Part shown: positions 26,469 to 40,800 of the stretch, in pieces
Numbering within the stretch: the first letter of the stretch is position 1
How the letters are laid out: every line of letters begins with the position of its first letter
Translations under genes and position numbers: made by a program
Source: Chrysomallon squamiferum
Lineage: Eukaryota > Mollusca > Gastropoda > Neomphalida > Peltospiridae
Reading direction: 5' to 3'
DNA: 64,000 nt
Assembly: GCA_012295275.1 (NCBI GenBank)
Contig: CM022679.1
Span: forward strand, 2,646,116 to 2,710,115
The notes under the pieces: model-generated
Told to the model about the DNA's origin: nothing
Seen by the model: the letters and a program-made list of their open reading frames with translations, nothing else
Database searches by the model: none

Positions 26469-29400
26469 ATGCACACACATACACAGCAACATACATACAT
26501 TCATATATAGATAGATAGATAGACAGACATGGATACACATACACATATACACAGAGACTCACATACATGATTGTGCAGATACATATAATACATAAACATA
26601 ATTAAGATTCAGCAAAACTTGATATAAACATAGTACATTTTGTTTTTCTGTACTACTTTCAATCTGCTGCTACATAATTTACTGTATAAATCTGATGCAA
26701 AAATAATTTTTCTAAGATCCAGAACATATTTTTAAAACTACATATTTATTTTAGAACTGTCACTGGATATTTATGAAGGACAAATAACAGCACTGCTTGG
26801 TCAGAATGGAGCAGGGAAGACAACTCTTATTAATATGCTCTGTGGATTATCTCCACCTACATCAGGAACTGCAACAATAAAAGGATTGGTAAAGTTTGTT
26901 ATAATTGTTATGAATGTATTCAGGTCAATTTTGATTTAAAATAGCTAAGGAATCTTAAATATTATTGTTTATTTATTTATTTAATAAGAATGCAAAATAC
27001 CATCTCTCAAATGACAATCCTTTGGGTACCTTGGTGTCTAGACCCTAATGATTATCACAGATTATTATTTTGTTCATTTTAAAATGACATACATGTATAC
27101 AGAAGAAATATTTTTTCATAGAGAGATATACATTATTCATCAACATCTGTTCTCATGCTGGCAGTTAGTAAGTAACCTTTGACAGTAATGATCAGCATTC
27201 TTGTAAAACAATTCAGAATCTGAACATGAATCTTTCAAGCTGGTCCCAAATAAAGCAAAACCTGTAATTACAATGTCTGATTATTTCAGAGTGTGTCCAA
27301 CAGCAGTGATGTTGAAAAGATTAGATCTATGACTGGGGTTTGTCCACAACACAACATTCTGTATGACGAGTTGACTTGTGAGGAACACCTCTTGATTTTT
27401 GCTGGAATCAAAGGTGTCAGAAAGTCACAGAGATCTGACATTGTTAGTATTTTACATGTGTTACTCTGTTTTCATAGTGTCAGAAGTAGTCTGTGCTTGT
27501 TGTTCACAATGACATAGTAGTAGATATTGTTCGGTTGTCATACTAACAGATATATTATAGTAGATATTGTTCAGTTGTCATACTATCAGATATATTGTAG
27601 ATATTGTTCAGTTGTCATACTATCAGATATATTGTAGGTATTGTTCAGTTGTCATACTAACAGATATATTATAGTAGATATTGTTCAGTTGTCATAGTAA
27701 CAGATATATTGTAGATATTGTTCAGTTGTCATACTATCAGATATATTGTAGAAATTGTTCAGTTGTCATACTAACAGATATGTTGTGCTAGATATTGTTC
27801 AGTTGTCATACTATCAGATATATTATAGTAGATATTGTTCAGTTGTCATAGTAACAGATATGTTGACAGTCTCAGTAGCACAACGATAACATTAATATTA
27901 TCTGTTTATTAACATTATTGCCATATTAAAGCAGATGTTAATTTTCTTTTTTGTTTTCACTTCCTGAAATGATCTTTTGTTTTGTTTTTTACTTGATTTT
28001 TCAACTCACATTCCTTTTCTGTATATAGTTTATTTAGTTTATTTAGGTATTTTTAAACTATTTAATATATTTCTCTCAGATAATGTGAAATTTTGTTTTC
28101 TTTGTACTATTTTAATATGTAAACTATTACTTAGTACTTTCTATTTGCAGTGATAGTTCATTTATGACCTTCAGAGAATAGCTGGCATTTTAACACCTTT
28201 GTAATCTTTTGTTATTTTGTTATTTTTTTAGATTACTTTTACATTTAACTAAATTGAAGATTGATTAATAATCATATACACATTAATTATTTACTTTCTT
28301 TGGAAAGAAAAAATGTAAAATAAGAAAAGATGATTAATCATTATCTTTTTGTTTGAATATTAGAATAATGAATTGATTAACTATTTAACTTTGGTAACTT
28401 TAAAATGTCATAAATAATGTTTTGATATAGTAAGGAAGCTGTAATATTTTATTATTAAAGATACTTTATGCAAATTAATTAAATTCATTTATTTAATTAT
28501 TTACCATTTGAAAGTTGATGTCTTACTGTTATTGACTGAATATTAAAATATATATTCTGTTGACTTCTACAATTTAATTCATTCAGGTTAAGAAAGTCTT
28601 GAAGGATGCTGATATTGCTGACCAGGCCAACGTCTTTGCTAAAAGGTTGAGTGGAGGTCAAAAGAGAAAACTTTCTGTTGCTATTGCTCTGATTGGCAGT
28701 CCTGAGGTATTAACACTGTTTTAATTATTTATTCTCAGAAGCAAAATAGCCATATATACACTGCATGTAAAAATGGCCAACGCATTTTCAATTTTTATTT
28801 TTTTAAATGATGATGGTAATCATGTTATGATGCAAAATAAACATGGGCTGTGGGTACCTTTTGGAAAACTGCCACTGCTCAGAAGACTAGGCACAGAGAT
28901 GAATACATAGATATAAACATATATACAACAGAAGCACACACTCGTTTTCCATATCAATCATTGCCTGTCGTTTGTGTATTCTGTTTGCTATGTGTTTTAC
29001 TCTCTATGGTTTGGTACACATAAAAAATCTCTTGTTACTAATTGATAATATTAACCAGTGAATGGTTAGGGGAGTGGATTTTCATTTTCATATCTTCATT
29101 AAAATATTAAATAATGAGATAATATAAAACCAAGAGGTTAATATTAAAATGTGATGAAGTATTTATAGAAACATTTTTGTTCATTGATTACATTACTAGC
29201 TGAGCTTTTAACATAGAATGGTTGGCCTTACTTACAATGTGTATTTCTGATATTTGTTTTGTTCTTACAGATCACAGTGTATATTTCTGATATTTGTTTT
29301 GTTTTTGCAGATCCTTTTTCTTGATGAGCCTTCAGCAGGAATGGATCCCTACTCCAGACGCCATCTTTGGTCCCACCTGAAAAATAACAAAGAAGGGAAA

Positions 29401-32400
29401 ATTATTCTGTTGACAACACATTTCATGGATGAAGCAGACATTTTAGCAGGTGACATTATTTTATTCTAAAAACAGATTACTGAACTTCAGTTTGCAGTAA
29501 GCAAAGAGATTAACTTTCTCATTATTTTCTCCCTCTCTCCTTCTCTCTTTCTCTCTTTCTCTTTCTCTTTTTTCTCTTTCTCTGTCTCTTTCTGTCTTTC
29601 ATTCTTTCTCTGTACTTTTCAACCTCTCAATCTCTTGTCTCTGTTTCTGAAAATACAATAATTTCTTTCATTTTATAGATTTATTTAGATTTTTAATTTT
29701 TTTTAAATTTATTTATTGATCTTCAGATCGTAAAGCTATTATCAGCCATGGTAAGCTGAAGTGTTGTGGATCCTCACTGTTTCTGAAGAATCGATTTGGA
29801 ATTGGATATCATTTAAAGTGAGACAAGTCTGCTTAGTCTCTGGAACTCATATCCTTTTTCTTCTTTCCTATTTTTTTTAATGTTTTTATTTTACAAATTA
29901 TATTCTAATTATAATTGATCATCCAAAGTGATAATTAACTGAACTTAATCATGGTCCTTCTAGTGATTACCATTCTGTTAATTGTGACAATTTACCTGGC
30001 AGCAGCTCACTTAATTAATCAATTTTTCATAGCTGGAAGTTATCAGTCATTGACAGCTTTATAACCTGATCAAGAGAAATACTTTTTGCCAGTTCTCATG
30101 CATTGGTTTAGTTCCTGTTTAAAGCAAATTCTGATGTTTTTTTTTTACAGGTTTTTTAAAGGGTGTCATTGGCTCTTTATATGAATGATCTGAACAAATA
30201 CTAGATACTTCGAAGGGAGGGACCTATCGTCATTAGTAACAAAATAGAGTAATAAAATAATTCTGTTACAAAGCATTAGATTGCTGTCATTGTCTCCTTT
30301 GACAACTGGAGCCACAACTTCAGTATTTACAAGACAGACTGATTTCTGTGATTTTTCTCATACCAGAAAAAACTTGTACGTGACAGCATCATGTCCATTT
30401 AAAAATGGCAGCATTCACTACTTATTTTCCATTATTGTTGAAAATAACTCCAATTGGTAGCAAATGTCACAATCCTTACAGAACATTTCCAATGATTATT
30501 TTAAAAAACTATGACTTGTAACAAATTTAATTATCCTCAAAATGGCATCTTATATTTTCTTTTAAGGACATTTTTGTATTCATTACCTTAGAAGGGAATT
30601 TTAAATTTAATTTTAGTTTAATGGTTAACTCTAATTATTGTTAAAATTTTGGTTTTCTTTGTTTAGCATGGTTGTTGAGCCACACTGTGATGGGAACAGA
30701 GTGACAGATTTGTTGAATCTACATGTGTCAGGTGTCCAGCTGAAGAGAACACATGCCAAAGAATTGTCCTTCACCTTGCCACTGACAGAGGTCACCAGAT
30801 TCCCAGGTAAAAAATATTGTAATAAATATTGAAATTATACTGAGAATGGAGAAAAGATAATGATGGGATTAACAGATGAAGTGAAGGAGAGTAAAACGGA
30901 GAGTGAAATGTAAGAACATTAGATGAAGAGCAAGATGGTTATCTTTCAATATTTCTTTAGATGTTCCTTAGAGTGAAAATGGTCTTTCTGTATTTTTCTT
31001 GAACTGTATTTAAAAGATTTCTAAACAATTTTCAGCGATGTTTCGTGAACTAGAATCACCTGTTGGTGATGGACAGAGCAAAGCTGAGTCACTTGGTATC
31101 AGCAGTTATGGTGTTTCCATGACATCACTGGAAGAAGTGTTCCTGAAAATAGGTAATTAATAAACTCGTTAGCAGTCATTAACAGCATAATTTTGTTTTG
31201 GTGTTTTTGTTTTAAATCAGTTGATATCATCTAATACAAAAAATGTAATACACAAGTGATATTCACAAAACAGGTTTTGTCTCATTTAAGACTGTGCATC
31301 TTACCCAGCTAGCACAAAACTGACTCACATCTGGCAGAGCCAGGTATGAGCTGTCTTTGGTCCAGGTAAATGGTTCTTTAAAAGATGATGTGTTGTTCTT
31401 TTGGGGATGGTATACATTTGAATGCCAAAGTCATTTTTGACAACATTTTCAAGCAAAAAGCTGAGAGAATGTCAATATAAATTTGATAAATTGATAACTG
31501 GTGAATTCTAATACATTTGACTATTATATTTCAATTGGGAATAATAGCAACAGTCTATAAACATGTGCAAGTAAATATGATTTTATTTACTTATTATTTT
31601 TTTTTTAAATTTTGTTTTATTAAAAATGTCTTAATTCTTTCATATATTAAATTTTTTTAAATGTATTTATAAAAACATTCACTCAATATAACCTACTAAA
31701 AAATTATAAATGTTTACTCCTGCTTAATATAAGTTTTGTTAAAAAAAATTAATCCTATAAGTCACAATATAAACAAATATTCTGCATCATGTGCCAGCAC
31801 CAACACAATTTAATCATTTGCAGGTGAAGATGAAGACGTTGCTCATTCAGAAACTTACATCAATGAGATGTTTGAGGATGATGACGATGCCACCAAACAA
31901 CACTCTACATCAACACAGATTCCTGAACCTCAGCCCAACATCGCAGTGACTTTGCCTCCATCACAGAGTCACACAGACGATGTCAAGATTACATCTCAAA
32001 GATTCTGGGCTCTGCTGAAAATAAGATTTTTGTTGAAGATTCGAAACAAAGGGGCTGTAATTGTCCAGGTGTTTATACCCATAATCCTGGTGATTGCTGG
32101 ATGTCTTATCAGCAAACTGAAACCTAATGTGGACAAGTCGAACCCTTCGTCACTTGAGATCACACCTTCCTGTGCTGTGTCTGAAACATCTCCTCTTCTA
32201 GCTGTTGATTCAGTTGGTAAAGAAAAGATCTTGTCTTTCTGCTTATATTTTTCTCTTTCTTTCTTTATACTGTCTCTTAATTCAATATCTGTAATAAAAT
32301 TCATTTAAATAAGTATTTTAAACTGTAATATTTTATTTATCTGTTTCAATAAGTGATTTATTTTTTTGTACACACTGTATTTTAATTTAAATTTCAGATT

Positions 32401-32520
32401 AATTAACTTATTTATGTATTTACTTCGTTCCATGTGATACTTAACAGCTTGTCTGCTGAGTTATAAATGTTTGTTTGTTTACTTTTTCTCATTCCAATTT
32501 AATCTTTGTGTACTTCTCTC

Positions 32521-32574
<54 letters not shown>

Positions 32575-35500
32575 TTCTTCAAATAACATTATTTTCAATC
32601 AGTGGTTTACAATTTTTGTTACTTAAGGTACACCACTGTCAGAAGAGTTTATAAAACAAATGACGAGTAACTTGCCTGTTGACTTAGTTAATTCGTCTGT
32701 GAACATATCTCAGCTGTCGCACCATTGGATGGGTTTCAATCTGTTTGAATTACACAGAGTAAGCCTCACTCTCACCTCATCTTCCTCTCAGAACAGGACA
32801 TAACTTTATTACACTCTATTCTAAGCCACTGCATTTGAGTCAGATTTGTCATATATTTTAAGACACCACTACTGTTACAAAGCAACAAGGTAATAGGCCA
32901 GAATTGAAACAAAATTTATGAAATTTGACAAGTCTGAGTAAAGTTTACAGTATATTTAAAAACACCAGCACTGTTACCTAGCAACCAGGTAATTTCACAA
33001 AGAATTTACACATTTATTTTCGGAGATTTTAGTCAGTGAGTGTGAAGTTTCAGAAATGTTTTGAAAGAATTGTAAAAGTTATCCGGTTTTTCAGAGCTTT
33101 TATAATCACCATCATTACCATCAACATCATCATCATCATCATTATACATATTTTAAATATATTTCAGAATGCCAGTTCCAATTACACAGCTCTGTACAAT
33201 GACACAGCCATCCATTCTCTGCCAGCAGTGATTAACTTGTTATCAAACGGACTTCTGCAACTTTCTACCAACGGCTCTGGCATTTCTGTGACCAGCTTTG
33301 TGTGGCCATCAGTGTTGACTTCTGTTACTTACAGTTCCACTTCCTTCATTGCAGCCTTAATACTTGTCCTTGCTTTCCTTATTGTGCCTCCAGGGTTTGC
33401 CATGGAGATTGTCAAAGATCGGCAGGTTAACTTTATCTTATTATACAAAACTATCAGTAGCTTTAATTTTATTGTTAACACACAGATAAGTCAGATGTAT
33501 TCATGTTGACAGCACAAATAATAAACAGTGCAGATAATTTTGATAAAAATATGGCTGCCATAGCATTCGTCCAGCTGGCCTGGGATCAGATATGATTCAG
33601 ATCCCAGGATTTTCCAGATTTCTGGATCAAAGCTTATTGTTTGCTTAAAATAAAATAAAAAAGATGGAAAAGAAAAAACAACTAAACTATATGTAACAGA
33701 AACAAATTAATACATTTGTAAGACTCATAGCTGAATATTAATAATATAAAACAGACACAATAGTAATTAAAGATGAAAAATAATACACAGGTAGACACAC
33801 AAACAATTAATGATATAAGAAATATTCTATAAATAAGTGTACACAGCAACAAGAACACTTTCACCAAACACAATCAGAGTTATATTGTTATCTCATCTTT
33901 ATTTTACTGAATCTCTGCTATTCTTTTAGCAACACTCTTACAGATAATCTGATGAAAAAAGTGAACTTAATCCTTTGACTCATTGGTTTTGGTGTTTTTT
34001 TCGAACAGATCAAGGCACGAAGTCAGCTGCGTGTGTCAGGAATCTCATTCAACTTGTACTGGTCAACTTGCTTCTTCATTCACCTCATCATCAACCTCAT
34101 TCCAGCCATAATCTGTGTCATAATTGTCATCTCTGTAAACGTTAGTATATAATTTGTGTTATAATAGTCATCTCTGTAAATATTAGTATATAATTTGTGT
34201 TATAATTGTCATCTCTGTAAACGTTAGTATATAATTTGTGTTATAATTGTCATCGTAGAAAATGACAGCAGTATTTTCATGTCTGTCCAATTTTTGTTGA
34301 CATTACCATGTATCTCAAGCCTATTATTTAGATAGGAAAATGAATTCTCTTTCCATATATGTGTACATTATACAGCTTGATTTAAGACATTCATTGGTTT
34401 GAGAATGACTTTAACTATGATAGGATGGAGAACTATGAAGTTTGTATAAAATATATTAAAAGTCTTTTTGTTGACATCTCCACCCAGCAACACCATTTTA
34501 ATAAGCCACTAATTTTGAAGTATACAAAACAACCACAACCTGTACACACTAATGAAATATTTTCAGGACACTGTTAAACTTTTATTCTCTTTGATTTCAG
34601 ATCTCAGTGTTCTCTTCAGTTAAACTTTTATTCTCTTTGATTTCAGATCTCAGTGTTCTCTTCAGTTAAACTTGTATTCTCTTTGATTTCAGATCTCAGT
34701 GTTCTCTTCAGTTAAACTTGTATTCTCTTTGATTTCAGATCTCAGTGTTCTCTTCAGGAGGAGCTGTCTTGGCCCTGCTGCTGGTGTTTTTTCTGAACAT
34801 CCCTTCCAATCTTCTTCTCACCTACATTTGTTCTTTTGCTTTTGACAAGTTTGAGACCTGCCAGGCATTTTTACCCACTATTTTCTTTATTGTGAGTAAA
34901 ACATATCTGTTACCACAAGTAATACTATTTGTATAATAACTTCTACCACAAGTAATGTTATTTGTATGCCATCATTATGATCAGTTGTTTGTTATTTGTG
35001 CTTTGGGTGCAGGTTTTAAATTTGGTTTAATCTGTTTTGAGTACAAACAGCATTCTGGTTGTTATTTCACAAAAATGGGCTTTAGCAGACAGGCAGACAA
35101 AGAGACAAAAAATGTCTGCCTGCATAAAAAGAAAATTTATCATTTTTTTTGTTTTTTTTATATTTTATTATTAAATTCTGAAATTATGTATATATTACTT
35201 GCAAAATGGTCTCTTTATACTGATGCACCCAATATTAATTTTTTCAATATAAAATGCCCATGTTTGGCTTGATTTTCATTATGACAGTTTGTCTACACAA
35301 TCAAATATACAAAATTAAATAAACAACAACAAAAAATATATATCTCTGTTGTTTATTTACACTGTTAGTTTTCTTTTTGCAGACACATTTTAACAAAAAA
35401 AAAACATCCCCAAAACAGCAATTAACAAATACAAAAACAACAACAACAAACAAACAAATTTCAGGTATATGAAATTTATTTTTCTCTGCTGGTTTTACAA

Positions 35501-35723
35501 TCTCATAATACATAGTATATTATCCCTAATAGTAAACAATGAATTTCTTAAATATTACAAATTATTTTTACTGTTATTGTTAGTTTTATTGTTGTAACTG
35601 TTGATGTTATTGTTATATAATAAATATTTTCTTCAGAATTCTTTGCTGAACTACCAAAAATGTACATAAATGTTCAATTCTACTGAATTTTATTTGATTG
35701 ATTATTTTGATTTATTTTGTTTA

Positions 35724-35765
<42 letters not shown>

Positions 35766-37847
35766 ATTATTTATTACTATTATTATTTATTACTATATAT
35801 ATATATATTTATTTATTTTTATTCCAGGCAGGGCTCTTACCTTACATTATTGTTTCTAAAATGGATATGTTTGGCCAGTCATCTAGAGCAGAAATACTTC
35901 ACTATGTATTTACACTCATAGATCCACCCTACATTATAGCTGGAGGCATATACTACATAGACAGGGTAAGATCCACTTTACATTATATCTGGTGGCATAT
36001 AATTCATAGACAGGTTAAGATCCACTTTACATTATATTTTGTGGCATATTATTTAGACAGGGTAAGGTCCACTTTACATTATATATGGTGGCATATACTA
36101 CATTGACAAGGGTAAGAAATACTTCACTATGTATTTACAGTCATTCATCCACCCTACATTACATCTGATGGCATATACTAAATATACAGGTTAAAAAATA
36201 CTTCACTATTTCAATATTTCCAGGCAGACACTGTATTTACCATATGCGATTGTTTGTAATCAAAGTTGCAAATTAGATTTATGATAGAATTAATATTTCT
36301 GAAGTTTAAAAAAGTTTCAGGTTTTTTTTTAGATTACTTATTTTTGTATATGAATGTTTTAATTATGTTGTTATTACTGAAGTTGTTGTAAAACCATGCA
36401 GGTGTCACGGATAGCAGGTGGCTTGAAAGAGAGAATGTCAGTAGACCGGTACTTCAAGTGGACAAACAACATCCTCATCACCATTCTTGTGGTGAGAAAC
36501 TGTTTTCTGATTTAGTATTATTATTTGTTTAACATCATTGACTTCAGTTAAAAGAAAAATTCTTTCTTGGACTGCTGTAGCAAGACTTTTTAGTGAGACA
36601 GTGAGAACTGGGACCAAGGTAGAATTAGAATTTTCTTTTAGATGATTGTTAATTTGTTTCTAGTGAAAAGTAAAACCGAAACAAACTGACAACTGTTGCA
36701 TTGCCTGAATCTACTGATTATTAGCACATTGAAAAGTATACAAATTCATTCACAATAAGACTTTCAGTAACACTATGTTTTGACAAAAACTGAAAAAGCA
36801 TCAACAATTAAAGAAAAACAAAATTATTTGAAAAACATATTTGTTGTTTGAAGTCCATATTTATTTTTATCATGAATAAAATCTGGAAATTTGAAAATCA
36901 AAATAAACTTTTAATATTTTTTAGCCTATAGTGCATATTGGAGTTCTGTACTTCATCCTTAAAATCGTAGATGCACACAAAAGTGGGGTTAACATCAGTG
37001 AAATTCTGAAATGTGGTGATAAAAATGTCAAGAAAATTCCTGAAGAAAATACTGATGTTGTGGAGGATGAAGATGATGATGTCACTGAAGAAAGACGTAG
37101 AGTTTTTCATCTCGAACATACAGGAAACCAGGCAAGGATTAAACTAAAGACTTAAATCTGTAATATCCTATATTAAGTTTCTTAAAAATTAAATTTTAAA
37201 TGACAGATCTAAGACTAATATCCTTTATTAGTTTTCATAAAAATATTTTTTTTTATTTACAGATCTAAGACTTTAATATCCTTTATTAGATTTATTAAAT
37301 TTTTTAACAGCAATGCTAAGTGTAGAACTGAATAATTAAGCGAAACAGTTTCTTTTATAAATCATATCAAGGATTGGTTTCAGTTATATTTTATCAGAAA
37401 TTTACTTTGGTTTATTTTTAATTTTTCTTTTCTTCTATTTGTTTTCTTTTTCTTTCTTCTTCTTGTTCTTTTCTTTTTATTATTTTTTTTTTTTATTTTT
37501 TAAAAATATGTTTATATATTTATTTAATTAATTATCTTTTTAATTAATAAATTATTTATTTATTTTATTTATTTTATTTATTTTATTAATTAAGGGAACT
37601 CCTGTGTGTTATGTACAAAATCTGAGAAAAGAATTCAAATGCAGAGAGAAAGCTGAGGATAAAGTGAAAGTTGTTGTTAGGAATGCAACATTTGCAGTGG
37701 ATGCTGGGGAGGTTCTTGGTTTATTGGGTCCAAATGGTGCTGGAAAAACAACAACCTTGAACATGATCATAGCTGAAACTGCAGCAACAAGAGGAAAGGT
37801 TAGTGGGTAGCCTACTTGTTTATATTTCTAGAATTGTATGTGAGTGA

Positions 37848-37891
<44 letters not shown>

Positions 37892-40800
37892 TGATATTTA
37901 TTGACACACATACACATTTATTCACTGTACATACTTCACACTTACTTCAGATCATTGTTGCTGGTCACAGTGTCCATTCCAGTTTATCAGAAGCATTTCA
38001 GTCACTTGGTTACTGTCCTCAGCATGATGCATTGTGGGATGACATCACACTAAAAGAACATTTGGAGTGCTATGCAGCCATAAAAGGTGTCGCAAAGCAG
38101 GACATAAAATCTGTCATTAATTAGTAGGTGTTCCTTTTTTTTCTTTTCTCTTTTATTATTATTATTATTAATATTATTATTATTTTTATTAATTTGTTGT
38201 TTTTTTTTGTTGTGGATCCATCATACAGTTTTCACTGGTATGGTATACAATTTAATGCTAATTTGTTGTGAATTTTTAATTTTATTTTTTAGTTATATAC
38301 AGAGTTTAAAACTAAATGAACATGTAAACAAAGGTGCAAAAACATTATCTGGTGGAACAAAACGAAAGGTAACTTTTATTTTCAAATGTAAAGGATATTT
38401 CTACTGCTTTGAGAAAAACAAAAAATTGAAACAAAATAAATCTCTTCAAACTTAGGCAAATATATATTTTATGTATTTCATACATTGATAAAAAAAATTC
38501 ATATACATTTATATATTTTGTTTAATAATACAAACTAGATTTTTTTTTTACTTCATTTATTCATTTAAATATCCTTTTGAGTAACAATTTTATATCTTTC
38601 TAATAAGTATCTTATTTAATATATTAAAACTCCAGTTATTAGAGTTTTTCACTGTTCCTTAAAATAAATATGTTTAATGTTTTCTTTCTGATAGGATAGA
38701 TAAATACATTACAAGCAAATAAATAAAATGATTAAATATAAATATTAATGTTTTCAGCTGAGCTATGCAGCCAGCATGCTTGGGACTTCACAGATTGTTT
38801 TGCTTGATGAGCCATCTACAGGAATGGATCCAGAGTCGAAAAGATTTCTTTGGTTAGTCTTTATACCTTGAAAAATTAATATAATATTCCTTAGATGTCA
38901 TTAAAAAAAAAATTAAATACCTTAAATGTAAGATTCTTTTGGTTTTGTGCATACATTTCTCAAAATAAAAATAAAAATATTCCATACATATATAGACATT
39001 TTGAAAATAATACAAAGATGAAATTACTCTGATGCATTTAATTAGCGTAAAAAGTAACGACAATACATTTCTTTCATATTTTGAAATATATGAAATAAAT
39101 AGGATCTATATTTAATGTGTTGAAGAACAATACCCAAAGATTTTCTAAGAAATGAAAAAACAAATAAAAAGTTTTTATATTTGTATTATAAAATGATAGT
39201 TAATTAATGGCAGACACACTTCAGTTTTCAAAATCGAATAAAATGAATTTTGTTTGACTGGCAAAAGGATTTCATTTTCAGATACAAAACATGTAAAAAT
39301 AGAAGAAAATAATATTAGTTGATGTTTTGTTTAGAAGTTATTTATTTAAAATTATTTATTACATATATAAATTTATAATTATAGTTTATTGATATTTAAT
39401 TATTATTTGTATTTGTCATTTGATACATTTATTGGTGATTAAAGGGACACAATCAGCTCAGCATTCCAGTCTACAGGAAGGGGGGCCATTTTGACAACCC
39501 ACAACATGGAAGAAGCAGACGCACTATGTTCTAGAGTAGCCATCATGGTCAATGGTCAAATAAAGTAAGTTTTGTGACATCTTCCATACACTGAAACAGA
39601 CTATAATTTAATAACACTGACTTGTTATCAAATATCACATAAAAACAGATGTTTTCAATAAGCATGTCTCTCAAAAACATTATTTATATACATATAGTGT
39701 GAAATGACTCTAGCAGACTTCAGAAACCTCCATTTGTATTAAAATTTTAACATTTATTGGCAAATATGCTCTTCTCCATTGAAATAAACCACACTGAGGC
39801 TTATAACTAGTCTCCATTTTTTGTTCTTATATGTCTCAGATATTTATGTCTAACATTTTTATAATCCTGATTACAGTCAAAATACATGAAGGAATAATGA
39901 CCTTTCTTTTTTCTTCTTTTTGTTCTTCATGAACTTGTTATTTTTGGTTCATACTTTATTATTAGCAAAGGTTTTTGTAAAGTGGTCACTACAAAATATT
40001 GAAATAAAATGTATTTTAGGTATTTCTACTTTTAATAACATTAATAATAAAAAAAAAATTTAAAATGAATTTTCAGATGTCTTGGTCCAACTCAGCATCT
40101 GAAGGACAAGTTTGGCAGTGGTTACTTGCTAGAGATTAAACTAGAGAATAAAGGTCATGACCTCGAGGAAGAACAGGATAAGCTTGAGGCTCACTTGACC
40201 CAGTTGTTTCCTCAGATTCAGTGTCTGGATAGGTTTGCTGAACGTTCACAGTACAGGATATCAAAGAATGATGTGAAGTTGCTCTCAAAGATATTCTCCT
40301 CTTTGGAAGACTGTGAGTGTATCACATTTATTATTCATTTTATAATATATACACTTCAGGTTCCTTCTCCAGTCTTTGTGACACCTCTGTTATTAAGGTA
40401 TATAAATAAACAATTATATAAAAGATTTACTTCAGCAGAGACATATTGTCCAAGGATTCCTCCTTTCTTTTTGCAAAGGTGTACAATTGATATATTGGTT
40501 CCTCTCTTGATAGGCTTTCTAAATAAACAACATTTTTCTCTACCAGTTCATTACTTATTAATATACAGACAATGGTAATCCAAAACAAATTAACAAAGGC
40601 TACCTGGTTTGTACAATGCTAACAATACTTAAATTGTATACCAAGTAGATGTTTAAATTATATACTTTAACTGAGAATGTTTTATGTGTTGTTTTTTTCA
40701 GTAAAGAATTCACATAGTGTAGAGGAATACAGTTTCAGTCAGTCAACACTTGAACAGGTAAAATAAATGTGTACATAGTTTAGTAAGCAAACTCAGTCTA

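Noticed and set aside
26175-26552. His-Thr-rich ORF and antisense Cys-Val-rich ORF
   Set aside because: Both translate the (AC)n microsatellite in ABCA5 intron 8; only 26303-26361 is a real exon here.
31996-32304. 102-residue minus-strand ORF
   Set aside because: It is antisense to ABCA5 exon 16, which joins in frame with its neighbours.
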